This document shows, piece by piece, positions 1 through 9,342 of a stretch of 62,091 nucleotides of DNA (position 1 is the first letter of the stretch; every line of letters begins with the position of its first letter). Where the stretch lies: the NCBI GenBank assembly GCA_013215145.1, contig JABSRP010000044.1:1-62091 (forward strand). The letters run 5' to 3'. This DNA is from Pseudobacteriovorax sp. (lineage in GTDB: Bacteria; Bdellovibrionota_B; Oligoflexia; Oligoflexales; Oligoflexaceae). Under the pieces are notes generated by a model that saw only the letters and a list, made by a program, of their open reading frames with translations, did no database searches and was not told the DNA's origin. The position numbers and the translations under genes are program-made.

Positions 1-33
1 TAATCAGGTCCAGATTTTTGCATTTATTGTTAA

Positions 34-498
34 CTTAATATTGAATTTGAGAACTCGCCTGTTTTTCAACAGGCCGTTGCATCTTATGCAAACTCTCGCT
101 GGGTCAGTCGCCACAGTATGAATACCTTGTGCGAGCGCGCACTCATCGTTCTTATAGGGGGTTCGGCGGTATTTCTACCAGTAGAATGGATCAATAGTGG
201 CCAACCTCATTTGTGGGTTTTGCTCACCTACTTTCTCATCACTTTTTTCTGTTTTGGAATTTTGTTCGGAAACCTAAATACTTTAGCGATTAGCCCTCTA
301 GGACACATTGCTGGAGTGGCCAATTCGGTGATTAGCTCGGTTCAAACGATTGGTTCGGCGTTACTTGGAGGTGTCATTGGATACTTGTACAACCAATCAG
401 TGACACCGTTGGTGCTAGGTTTTTTATTTTTAGGTATCCTCTCTTACATCATCATCCGAAATGAAAGACTAAGAAAACCAAATAGCCAAGTTAGTTAG
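34..498 (+). pseudogene. C-terminal part of an MFS drug-resistance transporter (Bcr/CflA-like), 5' part broken or outside the window
   Basis: The frame encodes about four hydrophobic segments and ends in a short basic tail, as expected for the last third of a 12-TM major facilitator. The stretch SPLGHIAGVANSVISS and the following glycine-rich segment match the conserved penultimate helices of Bcr/CflA-type efflux proteins (family knowledge). The first ATG is at 118, but transporter-like sequence (ASYANSRWVSRHSM) is readable back to about position 34, where an in-frame TAA (31-33) blocks the frame. Either the gene carries a frameshift or nonsense mutation near 31-60, or it is a decayed fragment. 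The remainder would lie left of the window. The family call is good; the pseudogene call is an inference. Confidence 0.55.
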
Positions 499-524
499 TT
501 TTTTGTAATAGCTGAACGTAAAAA

Positions 525-547
525 AGGTAGCCAATCCATGGCTGCCT
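525..547. terminator. Hairpin terminator after the transporter fragment
   Basis: The 8-bp arms 525-532 and 540-547 (AGGTAGCC/GGCTGCCT, one G-U pair) enclose a 7-nt loop. Read on the minus strand the hairpin is followed by six T residues. On the plus strand it is followed only by AAATTT. It may therefore act in both directions. Confidence 0.5.
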
Positions 548-853
548 AAATTTCGAGTTTCCTAGTTATTGCGTAGAGACTAGGATCGGGGGAGGGAGGG
601 TCATTTTGCAAATGACATTCTGATTTTGTCTTATAATGATATATTTCAGTATATTCGGAACCAAATTTTTTACGATGGTCAGTAAACTGCCTCTACAAAG
701 ATCATATTCCGAATTACCCGAGTGTACGCACCTGTAGTAGCAAGTTAAATGCCACTTTTTTTTGACAGTATCCACCAAGAATTATTGACATCCGACCTGT
801 CGATAGATTGGTCACTATTATAAAACCATTCAAAAAAAAGGAGTCCACCAATC

Positions 854-904
854 GTGTCCAAAGGAAGAATAGTCAGAGTTAGCGGGAGTTTGAAAATTAC
901 GTAA
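854..904 (+). pseudogene. Possible 5' remnant of a V-type ATP synthase subunit A gene
   Basis: AAAGGAG at 837-843 sits 10 nt before a GTG codon. The 16-residue product begins VSKGRIVRVSGSL and stops at TAA 902-904. The N-termini of bacterial V-type ATPase catalytic subunits typically read like SKGxIVRVSGPLVVA (family knowledge). The frame then ends, and no Walker motif or other V-ATPase sequence follows. I infer a start region left after a deletion. A chance match or a small leader peptide are the alternatives. Confidence 0.3.
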
Positions 905-1040
905 GAAAAGAATTCAGCCTACTTTCCTCGATTTCGATCGAATTAGAAAGGGCCTGAGGAACATGAGCAGATTTGATTTTGCACCATATTCTAGACAATA
1001 AGAGCTGAGCATGCCTACTGCCCTATCTATCTGGTTGTGT

Positions 1041-1811
1041 TTAAGAAAAGCCAAACATCGTATTATCGTTTGCTAACCCTGTGGTTGGAATCGACTGAGT
1101 CACGCCCCAAGATTCTACGATCTTATTCTTATTCAGTCGAAATAACTGATAAAAAGCTGAGCTGACCCCTTCTTCCATACCTTCTGCGATAGCGAGAACC
1201 CAATTACCCTCGGCAAAAACTCGGTGTAAATGCTGAATTTTCATATCCTGTTTTTGCCATTGCTTTAGCAAGCCATCTAATCCAGCTGATATATTAATTT
1301 TGTGCAGCACATGATCCTCGTGAAAAAACTCCTTCAACAACTCTCTAGTTAATTCACTACTGGCGATTAACTCTGCGAACAAAGCATTGATCTTAGTCTT
1401 ATGTTCTTGAGTATGGTCGCTGGCGTAAATATCTGAAGGACCATCAACTTGAGGTCTTTCGCCGTCTTGTCTAGTCTGTAAAGGTTCCGAAACATTCCAA
1501 TGCTCAGCGATACGCCGATCAGAATCAAAACGAATGATATGAAAGGCAGCCAACTCCTCACCACCGAGAGGCTCGGCATTCTCCCATCTATGATGCATGA
1601 TCACATGATCGTCATCTTGTAGCATCCTAAGGTTAATAATTTTAGAATTATGTGATGCAAGTTTAGGTAGTAGAGAAACAAATGCGTCACGCCCTGTTGG
1701 AACGAAAGGATTATGCTGAATATAGTCAGGGTGAACCATTTTTGTCACAGTTTCAACGTCATAACGATTTACGGCCCCGAAATATTGTCGAGCGAGTTGC
1801 TTTAAATCCAT
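1041..1811 (-). CDS. Tandem SnoaL/NTF2-like domain protein
   Basis: A 256-residue cytosolic protein made of two NTF2-like (SnoaL) folds. The first half has the usual helix pair and the FHPDY-like segment MVHPDYIQHNP, then a strand segment ending IAEHWNVSEPL. The second half repeats the plan (LLKEFFHEDHVLHKINISAG, then KIVESWGVTQSIP). The paired xxEHW/xxESW strands mark the predicted cavity side. The start is the ATG at 1809-1811, because AGGAGG lies four bases upstream; a longer frame would overlap the kinase gene. The gene follows the kinase gene (stop 1876) by 64 nt on the same strand and may be co-transcribed. Members of the fold include cyclases, isomerases and non-enzymatic binders, so no reaction can be assigned. 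Confidence 0.75.
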   Translation of the reverse strand: MDLKQLARQYFGAVNRYDVETVTKMVHPDYIQHNPFVPTGRDAFVSLLPKLASHNSKIINLRMLQDDDHVIMHHRWENAEPLGGEELAAFHIIRFDSDRRIAEHWNVSEPLQTRQDGERPQVDGPSDIYASDHTQEHKTKINALFAELIASSELTRELLKEFFHEDHVLHKINISAGLDGLLKQWQKQDMKIQHLHRVFAEGNWVLAIAEGMEEGVSSAFYQLFRLNKNKIVESWGVTQSIPTTGLANDNTMFGFS

Positions 1812-1875
1812 ATCGCCTCCTATGCTGTCTTCTTCACCTTCTATACCAGTCAAACAAGGCGATTCACAAGCTGTT

Positions 1876-4581
1876 TTACGAAACAAAAAAGTGAGGGTGT
1901 TCGATCGAGATGTTGAGGTCAAAACTATAGCAGTCTTCATTTTCTTGAGTCAAGTTAGATACTTCAATGCTTCCTCCCAAATCCGCCAGGTACTGAGTGA
2001 CAGCATACATACCATTTCCTCTACCAGAGGTCTCGGTCACATATTCGGAAGTGGAGACTTCATCTAAAAAGATAGAGTTGGCAACCTTCTGCAAGGAAAT
2101 CTCCGGCTCTCCTACGGCTCTTTTTCCCATTAGTCTTGTAAGATTTAATCCACGTCCGTCATCACGAATCCTGATATTGAGTGAACTACTCAGTACCTCC
2201 CAACTAAACTTAACGTATCCGAAACTAGACTTCCCATTTCTTAGCCTTTCTTCCGAAGTTTCCATACCATGATCCATAATATTACGACTAATGTGAGTCA
2301 AACAAAGAGTTAACTTTGAGTAGGCTTCTGCGGATAAGAAAACTCCTTTAGTTCCTGAACGGTAAACCAAAGGCTTAGGTTTATTCAGAGTCTTTGATAG
2401 GGAATGTAAGTTGTCTTCGAAAGTATGGACCAAATTTTCAATAGGTTTTTGTGTTGCTATCTCTAGTTTCCTTAATAACGTATCTTCTGATTGAGACCTG
2501 ATGACTTGATTCTTAAGAGACTGAATCATTGTTTTTAATTCTGGTTCACCTATAACTACTTGGCCATGATATTGATCACTCCTTCCTATAAAGTCCTGAT
2601 TAACTTTCTTATATTCATGAAGGACATGTTGAATCGTTTCCATATGATGGTTCATTTCCTGCCAGAAATTGCTGTATTTTTCTTCCCTTAAATCGGTTTC
2701 AATTCTATGCAAGGTATCGGAGAAGGATTTTAATCCTAAGATGCGCGACTCTCCCTTCAAGGTATGAATATTTGAGAAAATCCTCTTACCATACATATCG
2801 TTATCAGATAAATCTTTTGATGAAGTTATATCATTTATCTCATCAATTAAATACTCTGTTGACTTAACAAATCCTATGAATTTTTCGGCTGACACCTCTA
2901 GTATTTCTCTTGCTACGAGCATTTTACGCTCCGTCTTATGCATCACCTCTTTTTCGTTTAAGTCATCAGTAACATCCATCATGGTCAGCAAAAATGATTG
3001 GATTTGACCACTGATTCCGTAGACGGGACTCCAAGTAGTTTGAAAGGTTTGTATCGTGTTCCCCTTAAGAAAGGAGATTTGTTTAGGAAGTTTGTCGGAG
3101 TTAAGATCATAATTCAATTCATCCAATCCATACATTCCTTTTAAAGTTTCTTTCACAATAGCTTTCCTGTCAGGCTCTAATTCTGATGATTCGATTAGAG
3201 TCGAAAAACAATTTTCGCCTGGTCCGCACAAGCTATTTACCGAATTAGCATCAGATCGACAATAAAGCTTCCCCAAGGGGTTTATTTCGTAGATAGTTTG
3301 AGGTATCGTCGAAAAAACAGATTTTAACTCGCTAGTCTGTTTTGCTACTTCAGCTTCTAAATGGTGACTTAGTTTCTGAGCGACATTAAATGCATGATTA
3401 TATTGAATGGCTAATATCTGCCCTTGAGAAAAAATCATAAGAGCCACACCAAATGAGGTGATTGAGATTCCTAGATTCCAATCCCCACCCAAAGACATGG
3501 AAGCATCATGAATCGCTGCTATCATACTCAGTAAAAGTCCAAGTCCAAAAAGCAGAGTGGCTGTTGGGTTATTTTTCGCATTAGCTATATAGATAGCAAT
3601 TGCCGTTAAAAAGTGTAAGAGCATGAATAGGTTTAGAAAGAGCAAAATATCATCGAGCCGATAAACGGGAAGTAATAGAATTAACACAGTTTGTACAAGA
3701 GCGAAAATGCCCCCTCCCTTAACCCACGAGAAAAGCCTCCTCTCGTTAAAACAATATACGACAAATCCTAACCCAGATATTGCCATCAGAGGAATAGCAG
3801 AAAACTCTAGCCTACGAACGAATTCATGAAGACCAATGGAAGCTTCAAAAGGTATGACATAGAGTAGTTCACTACTTTTGAGTATGAGCCTAATACTAGA
3901 TAGAGCGGCGCAAGTCGCCAACCAAAAAGAGGCCATATCTGAACGTCGCCTCAGAAAAAGCATATAGAAGTATGACATCATTGTGATTAGTATACCTAGA
4001 GCCAGTACTTCCCCAAAGTGGGTCCATTGAGCCCGAGATTGAGATTTTTTGAAAGGTTCGAAGCGCGGAGGAGTCCATACCTTGGCCTCGCTATAATGCC
4101 ATCCTGAAATATGGATAACTATTGTTAATCGATCACCGAATAGACGTTTTTCAATTCTCCCAATACGGTTAACAATCTCTGGGATGCTATCGCCTGGAGT
4201 TTCTGCATAGTTACCCACCTCCAGAATCGGTTCTAAACCTCTCTCTGTTTTGACCCAGAGAGTATATGCGGTATTCGCTCGGAGCGAAATTGCCATATCC
4301 TCGTCAATGGTTTCTAGTCCCACGATGGTGGTGACTAATGTCCCCCAGCCTGGTTCATTCGCGTTATGACGAGGCATTGATCCAGGAATATCGACCCCTA
4401 CAGAGTCGGTATTGCGATCTAAATCACTAACATGTAGAAACTTTCCCGGATAGTATGTCCACTGACCTTTTAAAAGCTTGGACTCTTCGGAAGAATAATC
4501 AAATATACTGGGAACTCCCCAAAGGTCTTGGGGAAGCAAAAAAAGCAAGCACTTCAATACTGTTAAAGCGTGGCGCATCAT
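1876..4581 (-). CDS. 7TM (DISM-type) sensor kinase with PAS, Hpt and CheA-type ATPase domains
   Basis: A 901-residue membrane kinase. In order: signal peptide (about 1-22), an extracytoplasmic beta-rich region (about 25-180), seven hydrophobic helices (about 188-395), a short coiled coil, a PAS-like region (about 418-540), an Hpt domain with phospho-acceptor H606 in IHTLKGESR, and a CheA-type ATPase. The ATPase shows an N-box (HISRNIMDHG, N767), a G1 box (DDGRGLN, D807) and a G2 box (SGRGNGM, 852-858). The layout matches 7TMR-DISM sensors joined to a CheA-like core (family knowledge). There is no CheW-like P5 domain, no receiver and no HisKA dimerization domain. The partner receiver is not in the neighbourhood. 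The gene lies 164 nt downstream of the binding-protein gene on the same strand, so that protein could be its sensory partner (inference). Confidence 0.85.
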   Translation of the reverse strand: MMRHALTVLKCLLFLLPQDLWGVPSIFDYSSEESKLLKGQWTYYPGKFLHVSDLDRNTDSVGVDIPGSMPRHNANEPGWGTLVTTIVGLETIDEDMAISLRANTAYTLWVKTERGLEPILEVGNYAETPGDSIPEIVNRIGRIEKRLFGDRLTIVIHISGWHYSEAKVWTPPRFEPFKKSQSRAQWTHFGEVLALGILITMMSYFYMLFLRRRSDMASFWLATCAALSSIRLILKSSELLYVIPFEASIGLHEFVRRLEFSAIPLMAISGLGFVVYCFNERRLFSWVKGGGIFALVQTVLILLLPVYRLDDILLFLNLFMLLHFLTAIAIYIANAKNNPTATLLFGLGLLLSMIAAIHDASMSLGGDWNLGISITSFGVALMIFSQGQILAIQYNHAFNVAQKLSHHLEAEVAKQTSELKSVFSTIPQTIYEINPLGKLYCRSDANSVNSLCGPGENCFSTLIESSELEPDRKAIVKETLKGMYGLDELNYDLNSDKLPKQISFLKGNTIQTFQTTWSPVYGISGQIQSFLLTMMDVTDDLNEKEVMHKTERKMLVAREILEVSAEKFIGFVKSTEYLIDEINDITSSKDLSDNDMYGKRIFSNIHTLKGESRILGLKSFSDTLHRIETDLREEKYSNFWQEMNHHMETIQHVLHEYKKVNQDFIGRSDQYHGQVVIGEPELKTMIQSLKNQVIRSQSEDTLLRKLEIATQKPIENLVHTFEDNLHSLSKTLNKPKPLVYRSGTKGVFLSAEAYSKLTLCLTHISRNIMDHGMETSEERLRNGKSSFGYVKFSWEVLSSSLNIRIRDDGRGLNLTRLMGKRAVGEPEISLQKVANSIFLDEVSTSEYVTETSGRGNGMYAVTQYLADLGGSIEVSNLTQENEDCYSFDLNISIEHPHFFVS

Positions 4582-4745
4582 AAGGTCGTTTCGGAATGGT
4601 GCAGAATAAATAAAGTTTTACCGAAGCGATCCAAGTCCATGCAGTCGCTACGAAAAGAAAGAATAGTTGACTAGGTAACTTGGAAAGCACTGAAATAAGG
4701 TCAGCAGGACGATTCCTGCTGGTTAAGCATACGACTAGAGTTTAA

Positions 4746-5975
4746 CTATTTCGAGCCCGCAGTGGATGACTTCTTTTCCGATCTTTTATGTAGCTTAGTA
4801 GCGGACTTTTGCATGAGCTTGGCTGCTTTTGCGGAGTCAATTTTACCTTTCTTGTAAGCATTAAAGCCCTTTCTCATACCTTCCCATGTTGCCACCATTT
4901 CAGGAATCGATGGCATAGGTTTAGCAACATCCAACTGAGAAAGTAGTGCCTTCATATTGTCATCTGCAACGCTATGAAATTTATCCATGGCAGCCTTTTG
5001 CACTGGAAGATTATTCAGTTTAGTCGCAAGAGCCGTTTGAAATACGACACCCTGCATGTGAGCCACAAGCTTTTTTAAAGAAGCTTTTTTATCACTATCA
5101 AGACTTTTTCTTGGAAATATCAGAGCTTTCGAGCTGAACATTGGTGTCACAGTCTTACCTTTGATACTTGGAATTTTGGCCACACCGAAGTTTTCCTTCA
5201 GAGCCTCCTTCGTCTCTTTATAGGCCCAGTCACCATTAATGGCAAAAGCATAGTCGCCTTTGAAAAAATTGACCGAATTGCAGTCGTAATTACAGTCTTC
5301 AGATATCAACCCATTATCGGCCTGTGCTTTGTAGAATTCGAGCGCTTCGGCCATTCCTTTGTCATTTAGCGTGATTTTATAGTCCGTGATAGGCCACGAT
5401 CCAAAAGCCCCCACAAAAGGAGCAAACCAGTACATTTCATTATAGTTCCAACCAATAACATTTTTAGGTCGCTCTTTCTGCCAGGTTTCTGGCTTGTAAA
5501 AGTCTGACCATTTTTCTGGCGCTTTCTTCACAAATTTTTTGTTATAGTAAAGCATTAGGTGATTTCCACCAGTGATGGGATGACCATAAACGTTTTTGTC
5601 TTGCAATGTGGTCGTGTTATACCATGAGTTCTGGATCACTGAATCTGCAGCAATATCGGCCTTTGGGATAACTGAAAGTTGTAACTGATCTTTGAGCCCT
5701 ACAAAGTCAGCGGGGACTAACGCGATGTCTGGGCCCGCCCCTTTGTTTACCGCCGTCACAAGTATTCCTTTAAACTTTGACACGACCTGCCTTTCGACTA
5801 CCAAATCGATCCCAGAACTTTTAGCAAATTTCTCAAGCTCCGTCTTCATGAAGTCTTCATTTTCAGCATGCCAAATCACAATTTTTTGCGCTTTTCCAAA
5901 ACTCGAGGTTCCTACTATAAAAAACGCTAGTAGCGTAACGAATCCAACTAAATTTCCTCGAAACTTCCGTTTCAT
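4746..5975 (-). CDS. Periplasmic extracellular solute-binding protein (maltose/sugar-binding type, family 1)
   Basis: A 409-residue exported protein with a signal peptide (about 1-30, ending near FGKAQK). The mature part starts KIVIWHAENEDF and contains the segments GAGPDIALVPADFVG, a hinge region FKGDYAFAINGDWAYKE and the C-terminal MPSIPEMVATWEGMRKGF. This is the order seen in MalE-like ABC binding proteins. The start is the ATG at 5973-5975 with GGAG seven to eight bases upstream; a longer in-frame ATG lacks one. The C-terminus has an unusual Lys/Ser-rich tail. There is no lipobox. No ABC permease or ATPase gene is adjacent. Instead two CheA-like kinase genes flank it, one downstream on the same strand and one divergent. 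A sensory ligand-binding role is therefore as plausible as transport. Confidence 0.8.
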   Translation of the reverse strand: MKRKFRGNLVGFVTLLAFFIVGTSSFGKAQKIVIWHAENEDFMKTELEKFAKSSGIDLVVERQVVSKFKGILVTAVNKGAGPDIALVPADFVGLKDQLQLSVIPKADIAADSVIQNSWYNTTTLQDKNVYGHPITGGNHLMLYYNKKFVKKAPEKWSDFYKPETWQKERPKNVIGWNYNEMYWFAPFVGAFGSWPITDYKITLNDKGMAEALEFYKAQADNGLISEDCNYDCNSVNFFKGDYAFAINGDWAYKETKEALKENFGVAKIPSIKGKTVTPMFSSKALIFPRKSLDSDKKASLKKLVAHMQGVVFQTALATKLNNLPVQKAAMDKFHSVADDNMKALLSQLDVAKPMPSIPEMVATWEGMRKGFNAYKKGKIDSAKAAKLMQKSATKLHKRSEKKSSTAGSK

Positions 5976-6097
5976 AACTAAACTCCAAAATGGTTGAGTT
6001 GCTTCAATCGTCACGCAAATAAATTTCTTAAATCCGACACTTAATAATTAATTTACCCCACCGATAGACTGGATGTTTACTAGAGATGGAGACTACA

Positions 6098-8764
6098 GTG
6101 AAGCGGTTCAAACTCTGGGTATTTTGTGCTCTGATAATATTTTCTATCCTACCAAGCTTGGTCACGACTAGCCCCCTCATCAACGAGATTCACGATCTTC
6201 GCACTTCATCCACGAAAAAAGAGATGAACCTCCAGCTCATAAATCTTAAATCCAATCTTTTGAACAACTTCGAGAAGATCTTCATCCAAAGTAGGATGAT
6301 AGTGGGTGGCAACGATATTCCCATGGCGCTCTCTTCGTCAGTATCGGGCAACTTAGCAAACCAGTCCATAGGCGAACTCATCGCCCAAAATAACTCCATA
6401 TTATCCGCGCTCCTTGTGGACTACGAATGGGAAACAGTGGAAACACTGCCAGAAGCGGTAGAACTCATGGAGATTGAGACCTACATAGAAAATAATATTG
6501 TCAGTAAAATAGATCAAAAACAGAACGATACCGAGCCAAAGGTGATCATATCAGAAGATGAAGCATTTCTAACCGAGGCCGAAGAAACTCTCGATGAGGA
6601 CGGTTTCTATGGTAGTTACCCACGACAGAAAACCGAAAATCGTATCATCAACATTATCTTTCCTATAAGCAATAATGCGGAACGAAGTGATCAAAGCATT
6701 ACTTTAGGGTATTTATTAATCATATTGCCCATGAATGCTGTCCTTGCTCAGTTGGGTATCGCGAATTTAGACAACACCAACTTCGAGCTATTCACCGATA
6801 GTCCAAAACCCCAGGATGCCATTCACAACAGCGATCTGCTGATGTTATCAAGTGATCCATTTAGAATCTCTCCTTTTAGTATCGGTGAGGCCACTCAAAT
6901 TAGATTGTCCAAAAATCGTAAAGCAGTATTCGCCTCCGTTGAGAAAAAAATCCAGGAGATCATACTCATTTCTGCACTGACTCTATTAGGATTTGCCTTG
7001 TTAGCCTATGTTTTTTCAAGATGGCTACTGCACTTTGTCCTGAAACTAGAGGCCGTCGTTCGTGACTACTCCGAGCAGAAATACGATACGGAAGTGCCGA
7101 ACTTGTTCTTTGACGAATTCGAGCGAGTTGGTCAGACACTTGATTTGATGAAGTGTAAGATTATCGCACAAATCGAACTACTCAATCAGCATATTTCCAA
7201 TGTAGAAAAGGAAGTATCACTTAAGACTCGAGACATTAGGATGATACTTGAAAATATCCAACAAGGTATCTTTTCAGTCAAAGACGATCTAACCATTCAC
7301 AAGGACTATTCTGTCTTCGTAAAGGAAATTTTTGAAACACAGGATATTGAGGGCCGTCATCTATCAGAGTTTCTTCTCGAAAAATCCCATCTTGACGAGA
7401 GTATCAGAAGTGAAACCACTATGAGGCTCGAAGCTGGCTTGAACGAGCCATTTTTTGTGTATCAGGCAAACTCAGGAAGGCTACCTAAAGAAATCACTTG
7501 GGATAAGGACGGTCAGAAAAAAATTCTCGAATTGGACTGGAACCCTATCATTGAGGATGATCATGTCGACAGAGTTTTAGTCACCGTCAGAGATGTCACT
7601 GATATTAGAGAGTTACAAAAGCAGGCGAAGAAACAGAGCGCTGAACTAGAAATTGTCTCAGAAATCCTACCTGTGGACGAACGAACCTTCCGCAAAAGTA
7701 TGCAATCTATGACGACCCTACTTGACGAGATGCCATCGTATATTAGCGAGAATTCCCTAGACGTCGACGAGTTATTTATTCGTGCGCACACCATTAAAGG
7801 ATTGGCGCGGACATATAATCTGTCCAAGATAAATCACGAGTCTCATATTTGTGAGCAGACACTAGGGGAGATTAGACAGAGTCGAGAATACACGGTAGAT
7901 GTTATTAAGAGCTTAAGAGTCCATATACAAAAAATCAAAGAAGCCCATCAGTCTTACTTGGATATCGCCACTAGACTACTTGGACGAAATATCGAAAGTA
8001 AAGACGCTGTTAAACTAAACGTTGAAGATCTTGACAACTGGAGATCAAAACTCATCAAAACAGCTAGTAAATGTGAACCTAGCATCCAAGAGGAGATAAA
8101 ACCAGTACTTGACTCGATCAATAGGATCACTTACGCGACACTTGACTCTGTAGTAAATAGCCTCGACAAGTCTCTTGACTCTACCGCTCATAATCTCGGA
8201 AAACCAAAACCAAACATTCATGTAATCGATAGCCATATCTTCTTCGAGGAGAAAATGGAGGCTACCCTTAGGAATGTACTTGTCCATCTCATTCGAAACT
8301 CCTTGGATCATGGTATCGAATCGCCCTCAGACAGAAAATCTGAAAACAAAGAAGAGACAGGAAAGATTGTCATTCGATCGGAGATCATACTGGGGGGCAA
8401 ACTAGTCATCACATATGAAGACGATGGAGCTGGATTGAATGTGGCTAGGATCCGGGATATTGGAATCAAAAAGGGACTTATTAGTGATACTGATAACTTG
8501 CAACCTAAAGACATTGCCGAACTCATTTTTCACGAGGGGTTTTCCACCCGATCACAGGTCACATCGATCTCAGGACGAGGGGTAGGGATGAATGCCGTTC
8601 GTAATTTTCTCACCGAATCAGGTGGAGCCATCAACATTAGATTAAAAAATCAAGTCGGTAAATGCGGTAATTTTTATCAGGTCGCCTTCGAAATGTCGTT
8701 ACCTCATGATAGCTATATCCTATCGCTATTGGAATTAGCAGGAACGGATAGGCTAGGGGCATAA
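6098..8764 (+). CDS. Membrane sensor kinase with periplasmic domain, PAS, Hpt and CheA-type ATPase
   Basis: About 888 residues. Using numbering from the upstream ATG at 6086: TM1 at 8-28, a periplasmic domain to about 288, TM2 at 291-316, a HAMP-like linker, a coiled coil, a PAS-like region (about 383-508), Hpt with H568 in AHTIKGLAR, and a CheA-type ATPase. The ATPase has an N-box (HLIRNSLDHG, N738), a G1 box (EDDGAGLN) and a G2 box (SGRGVGM). I prefer the GTG at 6098 because GGAG lies six bases before it; ATG 6086 has no clear site. The protein shares the Hpt-linker-ATPase core with the divergent kinase, including a KPKP motif before the ATPase. The sensory modules differ. No CheW-binding domain and no receiver are present. 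It is transcribed divergently from the binding-protein gene, with 122 bp between starts. Confidence 0.85.
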   Translation: MKRFKLWVFCALIIFSILPSLVTTSPLINEIHDLRTSSTKKEMNLQLINLKSNLLNNFEKIFIQSRMIVGGNDIPMALSSSVSGNLANQSIGELIAQNNSILSALLVDYEWETVETLPEAVELMEIETYIENNIVSKIDQKQNDTEPKVIISEDEAFLTEAEETLDEDGFYGSYPRQKTENRIINIIFPISNNAERSDQSITLGYLLIILPMNAVLAQLGIANLDNTNFELFTDSPKPQDAIHNSDLLMLSSDPFRISPFSIGEATQIRLSKNRKAVFASVEKKIQEIILISALTLLGFALLAYVFSRWLLHFVLKLEAVVRDYSEQKYDTEVPNLFFDEFERVGQTLDLMKCKIIAQIELLNQHISNVEKEVSLKTRDIRMILENIQQGIFSVKDDLTIHKDYSVFVKEIFETQDIEGRHLSEFLLEKSHLDESIRSETTMRLEAGLNEPFFVYQANSGRLPKEITWDKDGQKKILELDWNPIIEDDHVDRVLVTVRDVTDIRELQKQAKKQSAELEIVSEILPVDERTFRKSMQSMTTLLDEMPSYISENSLDVDELFIRAHTIKGLARTYNLSKINHESHICEQTLGEIRQSREYTVDVIKSLRVHIQKIKEAHQSYLDIATRLLGRNIESKDAVKLNVEDLDNWRSKLIKTASKCEPSIQEEIKPVLDSINRITYATLDSVVNSLDKSLDSTAHNLGKPKPNIHVIDSHIFFEEKMEATLRNVLVHLIRNSLDHGIESPSDRKSENKEETGKIVIRSEIILGGKLVITYEDDGAGLNVARIRDIGIKKGLISDTDNLQPKDIAELIFHEGFSTRSQVTSISGRGVGMNAVRNFLTESGGAINIRLKNQVGKCGNFYQVAFEMSLPHDSYILSLLELAGTDRLGA

Positions 8765-9342
8765 AGCGGTCAAATCAATCTAAATCATCAATGGATAGAA
8801 GCCCAATTACCAGCGTAAACATGTTTTAAGAGGATTTTTATCTGAGCATGTCTGAATAAAAAAATCAATCAACCTGTTTAGAATTAACTCAAGAATCTCT
8901 ACTTCTTATTGCTAGATATAATAATGAGTCACTCATTTACTAGTAGAAAATTTTATCTCCATGTCAGCTATAGTACACAAATAAAAGCTTAGCGGATAAT
9001 ATAAGATAATATAAGATATTAAAAGACACTTGAAAGATCATATCCACTAACTCAGTCTAGCCAATCATTTGATCAGCAGGAAGAAGCAAATCCTATTATC
9101 CATAGTTGTAGAAATCCTTTCTCAAGTTAAGAAAAAAAATTTTTATTCTAAATGGGAACAAAAAACTCTAAATCAAAACCCTACAAGTTAGGTCTTAAGC
9201 TGGCTTCAAGATAAATTTCTAAACTGTGAAAGAATAGTTTTCATAAAAATTTTATCGAATTAGCGGCAAAAAAAACTTGTAAATCAAAAGTTCATGATGT
9301 CTATTCTTCACCGCCATCAAAAAAATATCTTAGGAGACAATC
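8765..9342. other. AT-rich 578-bp intergenic region before the secreted-protein cassette
   Basis: No gene is supported. It holds a 15-bp palindrome AATGAGT-C-ACTCATT at 8923-8937, and two tandem copies of GATAATATAA at 8995-9014. It is rich in A/T tracts. Its position upstream of the first cassette gene suggests a promoter and operator region. A specific -35/-10 pair is not clear. Confidence 0.45.

Larger units (their letters stand above)
499..1040. other. Gene-poor stretch of about 540 bp
   Basis: No convincing full gene. It contains a hairpin at 525-547, a short open frame with a good ribosome binding site at 854-904 that resembles the start of a V-type ATPase subunit A, and a 12-codon frame (963-1001) behind GAGG. 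The 70-codon minus frame at 566-778 would start at TTG, has no Shine-Dalgarno sequence and resembles nothing I recognise. The stretch looks like a site of gene decay. Confidence 0.5.

Noticed and set aside
566..778. 70-codon minus-strand frame followed by a T-rich terminator-like hairpin
   Set aside because: TTG start without ribosome binding site and no resemblance to any protein; the hairpin is better explained by the upstream transporter fragment.
963..1001. 12-codon frame with GAGG upstream in the gene-poor stretch
   Set aside because: Too short and without any recognisable similarity; kept only as part of the decay hypothesis.
4499..4690. 63-codon minus frame between the kinase and binding-protein genes
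   Set aside because: Overlaps the kinase start in another frame and has no ribosome binding site; 4582-4745 is treated as plain spacer.
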